This document shows, one piece after another, positions 43,423 through 52,528 of a stretch of 64,000 nt of DNA (its first letter is position 1; every line of letters starts with the position of its first letter). The stretch spans positions 7,130,001-7,194,000 of the forward strand of contig NZ_CP102770.1 in NCBI RefSeq assembly GCF_038561935.1. Reading direction: 5' to 3'. The notes under the pieces were generated by a model, which saw only the letters and a program-made list of their open reading frames with translations, did not search any database and was not told where the DNA came from. Source of the stretch: Myxococcus stipitatus (GTDB lineage: Bacteria > Myxococcota > Myxococcia > Myxococcales > Myxococcaceae). Both the position numbers and the translations under genes were made by a program.

Positions 43423-44181
43423 ATGCGCCACTTGGTGTTCCTACTCCTCCTCGCGTCAGTTCCGGCACCAGCCGCAACCCCGACTCCGGAGATGCCGCCT
43501 CAGTTCATCAACATCCCCGCGGTTGAAGAGAATGCATGGCTGACGATGGAGTGCACTCGGGGCAAGACGAAAGACGAGGTCTCGTGCGTATTCAGTCAGG
43601 TCCGGATTGAGCAGAAAACAGAGTCCAAAGCGATGGAGGAAGCTGAGAAGTTTCGAGCCGAGTTCCTCAAGCACAGTGCGGCGACTCGGCGAGAACTGGC
43701 CAAGATGTGCGCAGACTGGAAGCCCACCCTGCAGAAGTCCGCGGAAGCACCGAGCAACGAGCCCTTCGGGCGTGATGCTGCACGCATCGAGCTGATGGCC
43801 CTGATGGCTGCTCCGTGCGCATGCGAGGATGACGAATGTCGCATCGCTGCGTTCTCCAAGTTGATTGCAACCCAAGAACGCATCTGCCGAATCCGCACGA
43901 GTTCGTTCTCAACCACGCTTCGTCGTATCAGCAAGAACAAATGGGTCAACACGCCAGTACCAGCGGGACTCTGCAACGCAGTCACTGCAATCGTAGTTGA
44001 GCGAAAGGACACATCATCCTGGACATTCACTCAGACTCGAATCACTGTCGACAAGGACACCGAGCTTTGTTCCGGGATGGCAGCAAACATCAACCGCCCT
44101 TACGTGTTCTCTTCAGACGCGCCGTCCTCGACGAAGATGGACTGCAGGTTTGTCACCACCTCGATTCTCGGCTGGGATTGA
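43423..44181 (+). CDS. Secreted protein of unknown function
   Basis: 252 residues from the ATG at 43423 (GGAAG ~8 nt upstream); an open frame continues to 43312 but lacks a start signal. MRHLVFLLLLASVPAPAA is a signal peptide. The mature part has eight or more Cys, including a closely spaced CACEDDEC, and is mostly polar helix and strand; no family recognised. Divergent from sitA (231 bp apart). Base composition is lower in GC than the core genes, suggesting an accessory origin. Confidence 0.65.
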   Translation: MRHLVFLLLLASVPAPAATPTPEMPPQFINIPAVEENAWLTMECTRGKTKDEVSCVFSQVRIEQKTESKAMEEAEKFRAEFLKHSAATRRELAKMCADWKPTLQKSAEAPSNEPFGRDAARIELMALMAAPCACEDDECRIAAFSKLIATQERICRIRTSSFSTTLRRISKNKWVNTPVPAGLCNAVTAIVVERKDTSSWTFTQTRITVDKDTELCSGMAANINRPYVFSSDAPSSTKMDCRFVTTSILGWD

Positions 44182-44544
44182 CATCTATCGCGATGCGCGA
44201 AGCAGTTCCGCCAAGGCAAGTCAGCCTGGCTCCATCGTGCTGGCCAGGGACAAGCACCCTGCCCCGAGATGCGAAGGACTCGGGAATACGATCACACCAA
44301 CTCGGAAGGACGTTGCGGAGCCTCGCAATCAGGAGGCGACGGGCTTCAACCGACGTGATCACCCGCAGTCAACGAAATGCCTCCCCATCAACTCGTTCCG
44401 CCCCAGCGACCCGCCCTGCTGCTCCACGAACAGAAAGGCACGCAGCTTGCGGTACGAAATTCCGGAACCGGCACCCTCGCACGAAATTCATTCGTGTCCC
44501 GGAAAGCCAAACCCTGGCGCACCGGGACACGCAAAGACAGTCCA
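44182..44544. other. Intergenic region without identified gene
   Basis: About 360 bp between the secreted-protein gene and the convergent DUF6891-like gene. Several short open frames exist on both strands but none has a ribosome site, motif or the usual third-position GC bias. It may be a decayed accessory gene; no repeat or RNA gene seen. Confidence 0.5.
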
Positions 44545-45597
44545 TCACTCCTGAGCGGTCGCCGGAAGGTGACGCAGCACGCCCTCGCACAGCTCCCGCG
44601 CACTGACGGCGGGCATCAAGTGGTCCACGGTCGTCATCCGGAGAACCCCCGGGTACTGCACGTCATGGACGCGGGCCTTCAGTCGGTCCACCTGACGGTA
44701 GAAGATCTGCATCAACATCTCATCGCCATCCACGAACCCCGCCCCGGGAAAGAGCGGCTCAATCTCCGACAAGAGTCGCGCTGAGGAGTTGGGCGGCTCC
44801 GAGTGACTCTCCACGACCGCAATCACCGCATACAAATCGAACACATCCATCTCGGGCACCTGAATCGCCTCGAAATTGAGCGCTTCGCCATAGTGGCGCT
44901 TCGCGCACTCGACGACGAACTGCTTCGCCCCCTCGATGGCCGCCCCCTCCTCGACATTCTCCAGGAGCTGCAACCCGCGACACACGCCCCCCACGGTCCA
45001 GTCCGGAATCAACTCATTGCGACGCCGCTTCCGCCACGGGAACGCTGGAATCTCGATGCACGAATCCAGGTCGCCATCCCAATGCGTCTCGATACCGTGG
45101 CTCGCCAGCGTGTCGCAGACCTTCCCCGCGAGCGCCCTCTCCAACTCCGGCTTCACCTGGCACTTGGGCACGAGCGCCGTGGACGTGAACGAGAGCCGCA
45201 ACGCCTCCCCGTCCACCAGCGTCCGCGTCAGCGCCTCACGCGAATAGAAGACCGCGCCACGGACCACCGCCGGGTGGCGCACCGCTCCCGCGGCCACTTC
45301 TCCCCAGCCATCCTCCACGTCCTGCAAAGCCACGATGCCCTCGCGCTGGAGGGCCGCGAACGCCTGGTCCAACGCATCGTTCGTCGTCGCCTCGTCGCCC
45401 CACCCGTGCTCCCGGGCATCCTGCGCGTCCAGCCACTGGCGGGACTGCTCCATCCACGACTCCAGCGCATCCCCCACGTCCGGATGCGCCACGAACCGCG
45501 CACGCAGCCGCGCGAGCACCTCCCCCTCGGAACGGCAACCGCCCTGGACCTCGACCTCCACCCACTGACGCAGCGACTCCGGCATCTCCTGATTCAT
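44545..45597 (-). CDS. DUF6891-like cytoplasmic protein
   Basis: 350 residues from the ATG at 45597 (an in-frame start at 45660 is less likely). The N-terminal part (SLRQWVEVEV, DALDQAFAALQREGIVAL and RGAVFYSREAL) matches the pattern I associate with DUF6891. The C-terminal ~150 residues are acidic and unrecognised. No signal peptide or membrane segment. Function unknown. Confidence 0.55.
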   Translation of the reverse strand: MNQEMPESLRQWVEVEVQGGCRSEGEVLARLRARFVAHPDVGDALESWMEQSRQWLDAQDAREHGWGDEATTNDALDQAFAALQREGIVALQDVEDGWGEVAAGAVRHPAVVRGAVFYSREALTRTLVDGEALRLSFTSTALVPKCQVKPELERALAGKVCDTLASHGIETHWDGDLDSCIEIPAFPWRKRRRNELIPDWTVGGVCRGLQLLENVEEGAAIEGAKQFVVECAKRHYGEALNFEAIQVPEMDVFDLYAVIAVVESHSEPPNSSARLLSEIEPLFPGAGFVDGDEMLMQIFYRQVDRLKARVHDVQYPGVLRMTTVDHLMPAVSARELCEGVLRHLPATAQE

Positions 45598-45685
45598 GGC
45601 CCGCGACCATACCCAGGCCCCGCCGGACTTCACAACACAGTTACTACAACACCCGCGCACTCAATTGGCGCGCCGCCTCGGAGGC

Positions 45686-45994
45686 TCAGGGAACCCCCAT
45701 CAAGCGCAGCCCAGCGGCCGTGGCGGCGGCCACCACGACGACCGCGATGAACGGCGCCTGCCTCCAGGCGAGCACCGCCCCCACCAGCACCCCCACCGTC
45801 CGAGCCCCTCCCGAGAACCCGCCCTGCGCCACCAGCGTCGACGTGGCGACGAGCGCCGCCAACATCGCGATGGTCGCCAGCGACATCAAATCCTGCACCC
45901 GCGCGGAGAGCCGCAGCCGCTCGCTCAAGAGCGGACCCGCCACGCGAAAGCCATACGTCCCCAGCGCCAACACCAGAATCGGCAGCAGCGTCAT
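45686..45994 (-). CDS. azlD: AzlD branched-chain amino acid exporter subunit
   Basis: 102 residues with about three to four membrane helices; the start LLPILVLALGTYGFRVAGPLL is characteristic of AzlD. The ATG at 45994 overlaps the azlC stop (ATGA), so AzlC and AzlD are translationally coupled as in the known two-subunit exporter of branched-chain amino acids. Confidence 0.82.
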   Translation of the reverse strand: MTLLPILVLALGTYGFRVAGPLLSERLRLSARVQDLMSLATIAMLAALVATSTLVAQGGFSGGARTVGVLVGAVLAWRQAPFIAVVVVAAATAAGLRLMGVP

Positions 45995-46686
45995 CGCAGA
46001 GCCACTCCCACCGCGAGAATCGACAACAACACCGGCAGGCCCGCTGGCAACACCGGCGTCGCCGCCAGCGCGATGACCGCCCCCACCAGCGCCACCTTGC
46101 GCGCCTTCGTCGCCTTGGCTCCAGCCTCGGCCGCCACCGTCTCCTCCTTCTTCGGAGGCAGCAGCGACGGCAACAGCAGCGCGAGCATGCACGCCGGAAA
46201 CGCCGCATCCAGCCCCAGCGACTCCGGGTTCCCCACCGTCTTCCCAATCCACCCGCCCGCCACCACGCCCACGTTCCAGCCCACGAACAGCAGTCCGCCA
46301 CACAGCCAATAGGCCGCGCGCCGGCGCTCCGGGTCTCGCTGCGCCAGCGCGAACGCCACGGACTCATCCACCATCAGGTGCGCGCCCAGCAGCTTCATGG
46401 GCCACTTGCGCCCCAGCACATCCGCCACCACCAGGCCGAACGGCAGATGCCTCGCGTTGAGCAACAAGCCCGCGAGCACCGCCGCCACGGGACTGCCTCC
46501 CGCGGCCACCATCCCCACCGCCACGAACTGTGAACCGCCCGCGAACACCACCACCGACATGAGCGCGGCCAGCCACACGGGCATGCCCGCCGCCACCGCG
46601 AGCGCGCCAAACGACACACCCACCACACCCGCGGCAAGCGCCACCGCCCCCACGTCCCGCAAGAGGGCGCGATCCACTTTTCCCAT
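45991..46686 (-). CDS. azlC: AzlC branched-chain amino acid exporter subunit
   Basis: 231 residues from the ATG at 46686 (a longer frame from 46722 would invade the regulator's promoter). Multi-pass membrane protein with AGVVGVSFGALAVAAG, FAGGSQFVAVGM and LLNARHLPFG, the signature of AzlC. Works with AzlD encoded just downstream. Divergent from an XRE-cupin regulator 47 bp away, which probably controls it. Confidence 0.88.
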   Translation of the reverse strand: MGKVDRALLRDVGAVALAAGVVGVSFGALAVAAGMPVWLAALMSVVVFAGGSQFVAVGMVAAGGSPVAAVLAGLLLNARHLPFGLVVADVLGRKWPMKLLGAHLMVDESVAFALAQRDPERRRAAYWLCGGLLFVGWNVGVVAGGWIGKTVGNPESLGLDAAFPACMLALLLPSLLPPKKEETVAAEAGAKATKARKVALVGAVIALAATPVLPAGLPVLLSILAVGVALR

Positions 46687-46712
46687 ACACACCAATCTGG
46701 ACAGAAGCCGGC

Positions 46713-46730
46713 CGTTCGTCAATAAGAACG
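46713..46730. promoter_or_regulatory. Candidate operator for azlCD/regulator
   Basis: CGTTC-N8-GAACG dyad between the divergent azlC and XRE-cupin genes, ending 3 bp before the regulator's ATG. Position suggests the regulator represses itself or both genes. Confidence 0.4.
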
Positions 46731-46733
46731 ACC

Positions 46734-47306
46734 ATGCCGGTAAAACGAACGCCCAAGCCGCTCCGCCCGTTGGATGCCATCGCCAGTGCGTTGCGCCGGG
46801 AGCGGGAGCGCGCGGACGTCTCGCTGTCGGAGCTCGCCCGGCGCGCCAACGTCTCCAAGTCCACCCTCTCCCAGCTGGAGGCCGGCACCGGCAATCCCAG
46901 CATCGAGACCCTGTGGGCCCTGGCCGTCGCCCTGGGCATCCCCTTCAGCCGGCTCGTGGACCCGCCCATCCGCCAGGTGAAGGTCATCCGCGCGGGCGAG
47001 GGCGCCGCCATCCGCTCCGAGCAGGCCCACTTCACGGGCATCATGCTCTCGGCCTGTCCTCCCGGTGCGCGCAGGGACCTCTACGTCATCAACCTGGAGC
47101 CCGGCTCCTCGCGCCAGGCCCAGGCCCACATCCCCGGCAGCGTCGAGCACCTCTACGTCAGCAAGGGGCGCCTGCGCACAGGTCCCTCGGACACCACGGT
47201 GGAGCTCGGGCCCGGGGATTACGCGACCTTTCCCGGGGATGTTCCCCACTTCTACGAAGCGCTCGCCCCGCACACCGTCGCCGTCCTCCTCATGGAGCAC
47301 GTGTAG
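46734..47306 (+). CDS. XRE-family regulator with cupin effector domain
   Basis: 190 residues. Helix-turn-helix at ~25-75 (LSELARRANVSKSTLSQLE, IETLWALAVALGI) followed by a cupin domain with PGSVEHLYVSKG and LGPGDYATFPGDVPHFYEA. This layout is typical of regulators that sense small metabolites and control a divergent exporter, here azlCD. The effector could be a branched-chain amino acid (inference). Confidence 0.85.
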   Translation: MPVKRTPKPLRPLDAIASALRRERERADVSLSELARRANVSKSTLSQLEAGTGNPSIETLWALAVALGIPFSRLVDPPIRQVKVIRAGEGAAIRSEQAHFTGIMLSACPPGARRDLYVINLEPGSSRQAQAHIPGSVEHLYVSKGRLRTGPSDTTVELGPGDYATFPGDVPHFYEALAPHTVAVLLMEHV

Positions 47307-47372
47307 GAACTCACACACCGTCGCATCTCCGGGGCTGAACCGGCGCGCGGGACATGGGAGACTCCCAGGCGC

Positions 47373-48887
47373 ATGAGTACGGCGCCCATCCTCGGAATCG
47401 ACTTCGGGACCACCAACACGTCGGCGGCCTTCTTCGACAAGGCGGGCAAGCTGAGGGTGGTGCCCGTCACGGACAAGAGCTTCACGCTGCCCTCGGTGGT
47501 GTGGTTCCACGCGGCGGACAAGGCCATCGTCGGCCACGCGGCGCGGCGGCAGATCATCGACGACCCGCGCCACACCGTCTTCGGCGCCAAGCGCTTCCTC
47601 GGCCGTCGCTACCAGTCCGAGTACGTCACCCAGCACAAGGACAAGTACGCCTTCGAGCTCGTCGAGGCCCCCGACGGCTACACCGCCGTGAAGATGTACG
47701 GGAAGGTGACATCGCTGACGGACGTCACGCAGCTGGTCATCAAGCAGATCCTCACCCTGGCGAACCACGCCGCCGGAGAGCCCTTCCGCGAGTGCGTGTT
47801 GACGGTTCCCGCGCACGCCAGCATCCGCCAGCGCGAGGCGGTGCGACAGGCGGCCGAGCAGTGTGGCCTCCAGGTCCGCGCCATCATCAACGAGCCCACC
47901 GCCGCGGCGCTGTACTACGCCAACCTGCGCAACCCCGAGCAGACGGTCATGGTGTTCGACCTGGGCGGCGGCACGTTCGACGCCACGCTCCTCGCCGTGC
48001 ACAACCGGGTGGTGAAGGTGCTGGCCACCGGCGGCGACGCGTTCCTCGGCGGCGCCAACTTCGATGAGCGCATCGTCGAGTTCCTCGTGTCCGACTTCCA
48101 GCGCCAGCACGGCCTCGACCTGCGCGCGAACCAGGTCGTGATGCAGCGGCTGGTCTTCGCGGCCGAGTCCGCGAAGATGACGCTGAGCACCCGCGAGTCC
48201 ACCGTGATGCGCGTGCCCTGCATCGCCCAGAAGGACGGCGGCTTCGTCGACTTCGACTACACGCTCACGCGCAAGCAGCTCGAGGAGATGGTGTTCCAGC
48301 TCATCGAGCGCGCCGCCTCCGCGTGCGACGACGTGCTGGAGCGCGCGAAGCTGAAGGCGGAGAACATCGACGAGCTGGTGCTGGTGGGAGGGCAGACGCG
48401 CATGCCCGTCATCCGACAGCGCTTCTCCCACTTCAAGCGGCTGTCCTCGGACAAGGAGGTCAACCCGGAGCTGGGCGTGGCCGTGGGCGCGGCCATCCTC
48501 GGCCGCAACCTTTCGCGCGGCATCAGCGGGCTGACGGACGTGGTGCCCATGCCCATCGGCATCATGGTGCCCGGTGGCGCGCAGCACGAGGTCATCCCCG
48601 CCAACACGCCCGTGCCCGCCACGCGGTCCGTGACACTCGAGCTGCCGCTCATCCCGGGCCCCATCTCCGTGGCCCTGTTCGAGTCCCTGGACACCACCAC
48701 CGTGGAGCGCGAGCTCTTGGGCACCGTGCGCATCGAGCTGGACTGGCGGACGACCCACAAGGGCCCCACCACGCTGGAGCTGCGCATGGGCCAGGACTTC
48801 ATCCTCAACGCGGCGCTCGTCTCCCCTCAGGGCACGCGCCACCCGCTCGCCATCACGGACTTGCGCGCGCCCAAGCGGACCTCGTAG
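47373..48887 (+). CDS. Short Hsp70 (DnaK-like) chaperone without lid
   Basis: 504 residues. The ATPase domain has GIDFGTTNT, VFDLGGGTFD, the NEPTAAAL segment and VLVGGQTRMP, a complete Hsp70 set. After ~residue 380 there is a beta-sandwich substrate-binding part (PMPIGIMVPGG, TLELPLIPGP), but the chain stops where the helical lid of DnaK (638 residues) would begin and the EEVD/D-rich tail is absent. No dnaJ or grpE is adjacent. Likely a specialised chaperone or regulatory Hsp70 of the kind multiplied in myxobacteria. Confidence 0.85.
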   Translation: MSTAPILGIDFGTTNTSAAFFDKAGKLRVVPVTDKSFTLPSVVWFHAADKAIVGHAARRQIIDDPRHTVFGAKRFLGRRYQSEYVTQHKDKYAFELVEAPDGYTAVKMYGKVTSLTDVTQLVIKQILTLANHAAGEPFRECVLTVPAHASIRQREAVRQAAEQCGLQVRAIINEPTAAALYYANLRNPEQTVMVFDLGGGTFDATLLAVHNRVVKVLATGGDAFLGGANFDERIVEFLVSDFQRQHGLDLRANQVVMQRLVFAAESAKMTLSTRESTVMRVPCIAQKDGGFVDFDYTLTRKQLEEMVFQLIERAASACDDVLERAKLKAENIDELVLVGGQTRMPVIRQRFSHFKRLSSDKEVNPELGVAVGAAILGRNLSRGISGLTDVVPMPIGIMVPGGAQHEVIPANTPVPATRSVTLELPLIPGPISVALFESLDTTTVERELLGTVRIELDWRTTHKGPTTLELRMGQDFILNAALVSPQGTRHPLAITDLRAPKRTS

Positions 48888-48906
48888 CGCCCGCACCTGG
48901 CGGGCG
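48888..48906. terminator. Bidirectional terminator hairpin
   Basis: CGCCCGC-acctg-GCGGGCG, a perfect 7-bp stem directly after the Hsp70-like stop and 5 bp before the stop of the convergent gene. Confidence 0.7.
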
Positions 48907-48911
48907 GAGGC

Positions 48912-49223
48912 TCACTGGAGGTCTTCCGGGAGGATGCTCGTGATGGAGGTCCCCTGACCGGGGTCCATCACGATGACCTCCGCGGCCACGTGGACTCCGG
49001 CGGCGATGTAGAAGCCCACGCGCACCTGCGCCGCGTCGGTGAGGCGGCCCCGCGCCCGCGAATCGGTCCAGAGGTAGCGGGTGCGGTCGTCGATGCGAAG
49101 GGTGAGGTCCTCGCCCGCGCCCAGGTCATGCACGGTGAGGTGGTCCGGTCCGGCCTCGACGATGGAACCGCTCACCGCCTCGTCTACCTTGTCCAGGTCA
49201 ATGCTCGCGCTTCCCGTCAGCAT
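48912..49223 (-). CDS. Small beta-rich hypothetical protein
   Basis: 103 residues, no signal peptide or membrane helix. It begins MLTGSASIDLD and alternates short strands (GSIVEAGPDHLTVHD, LTLRIDDRTRYLW, VRVGFYIAAG), the pattern of a small OB- or SH3-like barrel similar to DUF5666-type domains, but I do not recognise the family. It lies alone between a terminator and a 229-bp gap. Confidence 0.6.
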   Translation of the reverse strand: MLTGSASIDLDKVDEAVSGSIVEAGPDHLTVHDLGAGEDLTLRIDDRTRYLWTDSRARGRLTDAAQVRVGFYIAAGVHVAAEVIVMDPGQGTSITSILPEDLQ

Positions 49224-49452
49224 GGCGCTCCCATTCCGGAGGCTCGCTGCTCGGCCTCGCCCGACTCACCGGCCGAGCCCGAGCCCCTTCACCCGCCCGA
49301 CGCGGTGAAGCCTGGCCCCCATCCAGCCCACAAGCTGCCCCCGACACGCGGCCGGGGCCAGCCAGGGTCAGCCCCCTGCCCCTCCACTCTCCGGGGGAGC
49401 ACCATGGAGCCTGGACGCCCAAGTGCTGAACAAGGCGTGAGCCCTGGGCGCG

Positions 49453-50127
49453 CTACGCGGCCACTCGCGCCACGCACTCGGGCACGTCATTCGTGGGCGA
49501 GTTGACCACGCGCGCCACCTCGTAGGCCTCCAGCCCGCCATCAACGGCGGGCACGAGCAGGGGCAGCAACACGGACGCGTCCTGCGGCTCGGGGCGCAGC
49601 CACACCTCCTGCGCCTGGGGCGGGAGGATGACGGGCATCCGGTCGTGGATGGGCGCCATCAGCGTGTTGGGGCCGGTGGTGATGATGGTGCAGGTGCGCA
49701 GCACCTCGCCCGTGTCCGGCGCCGTCCACTCCTCCCACAGCCCCGCGAGCGCCAGCGGCTTTCCGTCTCCACGCTGGAAGAGGAAGGGCGTCTTCGGCTT
49801 CGTCGACTGCTTCCACTCGTACCAGCCATCCACCAGAACCAGGCACCGGCGCCGCTTCAGCGCGCTGCGGAAGCTGGGCTTCTCCGCCACGGTCTCCCCT
49901 CGCGCGTTGATGAGCTTGCTGCCGATGCTGGCCTCCTTCGCCCACGAGGGGATGAGTCCCCAGCGGAAGGCATCCAACATCCGCGCGCCATCATTGGGCA
50001 CCACGGGCATGAGCTGCGTGGGGGCCAGGTTGAAGCGCGGACGGTCCACCGCCGTGCGAATGCCGGCGAGGCCCAGTTCCACGACGAGCTGATCAGGAGA
50101 CGTTCGGACGGTGACTCGGCCACACAT
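49453..50127 (-). CDS. SOS response-associated peptidase, HMCES/YedK family
   Basis: 224 residues from the ATG at 50127. The protein begins MCGR, with Cys2 the residue that, after Met removal, crosslinks to abasic DNA; also present are FNLAPTQ, NARGET, WYEW and IHDRMPVIL with the conserved His. HMCES/YedK shields abasic sites in single-stranded DNA through a thiazolidine link. Upstream extension of the frame is ignored because the mature enzyme must start with Cys2. Confidence 0.92.
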   Translation of the reverse strand: MCGRVTVRTSPDQLVVELGLAGIRTAVDRPRFNLAPTQLMPVVPNDGARMLDAFRWGLIPSWAKEASIGSKLINARGETVAEKPSFRSALKRRRCLVLVDGWYEWKQSTKPKTPFLFQRGDGKPLALAGLWEEWTAPDTGEVLRTCTIITTGPNTLMAPIHDRMPVILPPQAQEVWLRPEPQDASVLLPLLVPAVDGGLEAYEVARVVNSPTNDVPECVARVAA

Positions 50128-50236
50128 GGGCGCGGAGTATCGCCCTGTCTGGGACTGGACCCAAGCCATCCGTGAATGGAGGGCCCCGGAGCAAGCAGAC
50201 GCCACGGGCGCGCCTCCTGGTCTACATAGACGGCCC

Positions 50237-50878
50237 ATGAACCGGTCCACGCTCGTGTCCGTCTGTGCCGCCACCCTGCTCCTCGCCTGCACGGAGCGCT
50301 CGTCCAGCCCCTCCGCCCCTGTGGACGCGAGCCCGACACCTCCTGCCACCAAGACACCTGCGCCCAGCGCGGCCGCCGCTCCCGAGGACTCAGGCCCTCC
50401 GCCGAGCGAAGTGAAGTGCTCCGCGAAGGCCCTGCCCCCCAAGCCCCCGAGCGCCGCCGTCCCTCCCCTCCCCCCGCCCGTGGAGACCATGCGCGAGAAC
50501 ATCATCGCCGCGGCTCGGGCGTGTGATTACGCGCGCCTCGCGAAGCTGGTGGATGAGAACGGAAAAGGCGTGCGCTTCACGTTCGGCGAAGGCACGGACG
50601 CGGTGGCGTACTGGAAGGAAGAGGAGGCCCGGGACGTGCCCGTCCTCGCGCGCATCGCGCAGGTGCTCGAGCTCCCCTATGCGCAGGAGGGAGACCTCTA
50701 CTACTGGCCCTCCGTCCACATCACCGGCCTCAAGAGCGCGAAGGACTGGAAGCCGCTCGTCGGCATCTACCCGGAGGCCCAGCTCAAGGCGATGCAGAAG
50801 GACAACGGCTCCTATCTGGGGCTGCGCGTGGGCATCAACAAGGCGGGAGACTGGCAGCTCGCCGTCGCGGGGGACTGA
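50237..50878 (+). CDS. Lipoprotein of unknown function
   Basis: 213 residues from the ATG at 50237. Lipobox LLLAC, then ~55 residues rich in Pro/Ala/Ser (a cell-wall-spanning linker), then a compact C-terminal domain with two Trp-containing segments (YYWPSVHITGL, DWKPLVGIYP) and GDWQLAVAGD at the end. Such 'linker plus small domain' lipoproteins are frequent in myxobacteria; no named family recognised. Confidence 0.7.
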   Translation: MNRSTLVSVCAATLLLACTERSSSPSAPVDASPTPPATKTPAPSAAAAPEDSGPPPSEVKCSAKALPPKPPSAAVPPLPPPVETMRENIIAAARACDYARLAKLVDENGKGVRFTFGEGTDAVAYWKEEEARDVPVLARIAQVLELPYAQEGDLYYWPSVHITGLKSAKDWKPLVGIYPEAQLKAMQKDNGSYLGLRVGINKAGDWQLAVAGD

Positions 50879-50984
50879 GGTCCCGTCCACCGTTCGCTGC
50901 TCGGGGTGGACCACTCGCCGCGTTTCCCTCGCCGTTCCCTGCATGCGTCCGTCCCGCTCAGCCGCCAGTGACATCGTGGCGTGC

Positions 50985-52520
50985 ATGAGAAGACCTCGAC
51001 TGCCGCTCCTGTTCGCCGCCCTGCTCCTCGCCACTTCAGCGGCCTCCGCCGAGGACCTCGCGCGCCCCCGCCTCCAGTCGGCGCTCGAGGCCATGGGTGG
51101 AGAGGCGAAGCTGCGAGCCCTCTCCAGCCTCCGCATCGGTGGCATCGGCCACTGGAACCTCATGGAGCAGTCCGAGCGGCCCTCGCCCCCGTGGCTCGTC
51201 ATGTACGAGCAGGTCGACGAGGTGAGGGACCTCCGTCAGCGCCGCCTGCGCCAGAAGACCGAGGGCCGCGGCGCCGGGGGGCGCGATGCGTGGCAAGGCG
51301 CGACGATGGTGTTGTCCGACGGCGTGGTGGGGTTGGAGATGGGTGGGCAGTGGCGTCCTGCGGGGGGCGCGCAGTTGCAGGACATGGAGGAGCACCTCGA
51401 CTTCGCTCCCGAGCGCGTCCTCCTCACCGCGCTGGCCGCCACGGACCTGCGCTCCGCTCCCGACACGGTGGTGCAGGACGTCCCGCACCACGTGCTGACG
51501 TTCCGGCATGGGCAGGCGTCGGTGAAGCTGTTCCTGAATGCGCGGACCCTGCTGCCCACGCAGGTGGAGCTCGTCGCCGCGCATCCTGGCGACATGTTCT
51601 GGAGCGTCTGGGGAGACGTCCGCACCCGGCTCCTCTTCCAGGCCTGGGCGCTGGAGCCCGAGGGCCTGCGCTATCCGCGCCATTGGGAGTGGGAGCGCAA
51701 CGGTGGCTCCTATCACTCCTTCACCGTCACCCGGCTGGAGCTGGACGCCAAGGTCGTCGAGGCGGACTTCGCGCTCCCCGACACCGTGAAGCAGGCCTTC
51801 GCCGCACGGAGCAAGAGCACCGTCGAGGACCGCCCCCTCGGCCGTCCCGACCGTCCCGCCGTCGAGCTGGCGCCCGGCGTGGTCCACATCCCCGGGGCCT
51901 GGGACATCGCCCTGGTGAAGCAGGACGATGGACTGGTCATCATCGAAGCCCCCATCTCCTCGGGCTACTCCGCGCGCGTGATGGAGGAAGTCCAGCGCCG
52001 CTTCCCCGGCGTGAAGGTGAAGGCCACCGTGTCCACCAGCGATGCGTGGCCCCACGTGGGCGGTGTGCGGGAGTACGTCGCGCGCGGAGTTCCCCTCTAC
52101 GTGCTGGACGTCAATGTGCCGCTCGTGGACCGCGTCGTGAAGACGCCTCGCACGCTCGCTCCGGATGCCCTCGCGAAGGCACCTCGCGGCGCGGTGCTCC
52201 GTCCCGTGGGCAAGCGCACCGCGCTTGGCTCGGGGAAGAACCGGGTGGAGCTGGTGCCGGTGCGAACGGAGACCGGCGAGCGCATGCTCTTCGTCTGGCT
52301 CCCCGAGCACCGCCTCCTCTACACCAGCGACCTGGTGCAGCCGATGCCGGACGGCTCGTTCTTCAACGTGCAGCAGGTCTCCGAGACGGTGGAGGTCGCG
52401 GCCCGGGAGAAGCTCGACGTGGCGCGCGTCTTCGGCATGCACCTGGCGGCCACCGACTGGCCCGCGCTGCCTCGAGCGGTGGAGAAGGCGCGCGCTCCCG
52501 TCGCGGGCACGACGCCCTGA
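50985..52520 (+). CDS. Secreted protein with degenerate metallo-beta-lactamase fold
   Basis: 511 residues from the ATG at 50985. Signal peptide ending near AASA, an N-terminal ~270-residue beta-rich domain, then a metallo-beta-lactamase-like domain (WDIALVKQDDGLVIIEAP, PHVGGVREYV). The metal motif usually HxHxDH is replaced by TSDAWPHVGG, so three of the ligands are lost, although a later MHLAATDW remains. It is probably not a zinc hydrolase but keeps the scaffold, possibly for binding. The gene ends 8 bp before the convergent LytR-type regulator. Confidence 0.75.
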   Translation: MRRPRLPLLFAALLLATSAASAEDLARPRLQSALEAMGGEAKLRALSSLRIGGIGHWNLMEQSERPSPPWLVMYEQVDEVRDLRQRRLRQKTEGRGAGGRDAWQGATMVLSDGVVGLEMGGQWRPAGGAQLQDMEEHLDFAPERVLLTALAATDLRSAPDTVVQDVPHHVLTFRHGQASVKLFLNARTLLPTQVELVAAHPGDMFWSVWGDVRTRLLFQAWALEPEGLRYPRHWEWERNGGSYHSFTVTRLELDAKVVEADFALPDTVKQAFAARSKSTVEDRPLGRPDRPAVELAPGVVHIPGAWDIALVKQDDGLVIIEAPISSGYSARVMEEVQRRFPGVKVKATVSTSDAWPHVGGVREYVARGVPLYVLDVNVPLVDRVVKTPRTLAPDALAKAPRGAVLRPVGKRTALGSGKNRVELVPVRTETGERMLFVWLPEHRLLYTSDLVQPMPDGSFFNVQQVSETVEVAAREKLDVARVFGMHLAATDWPALPRAVEKARAPVAGTTP

Positions 52521-52528
52521 CCTCGCGG

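Noticed and set aside
44182-44544. Possible gene remnant or transposase fragment
   Set aside because: No recognisable motif in any frame; only reported as an unexplained gap.
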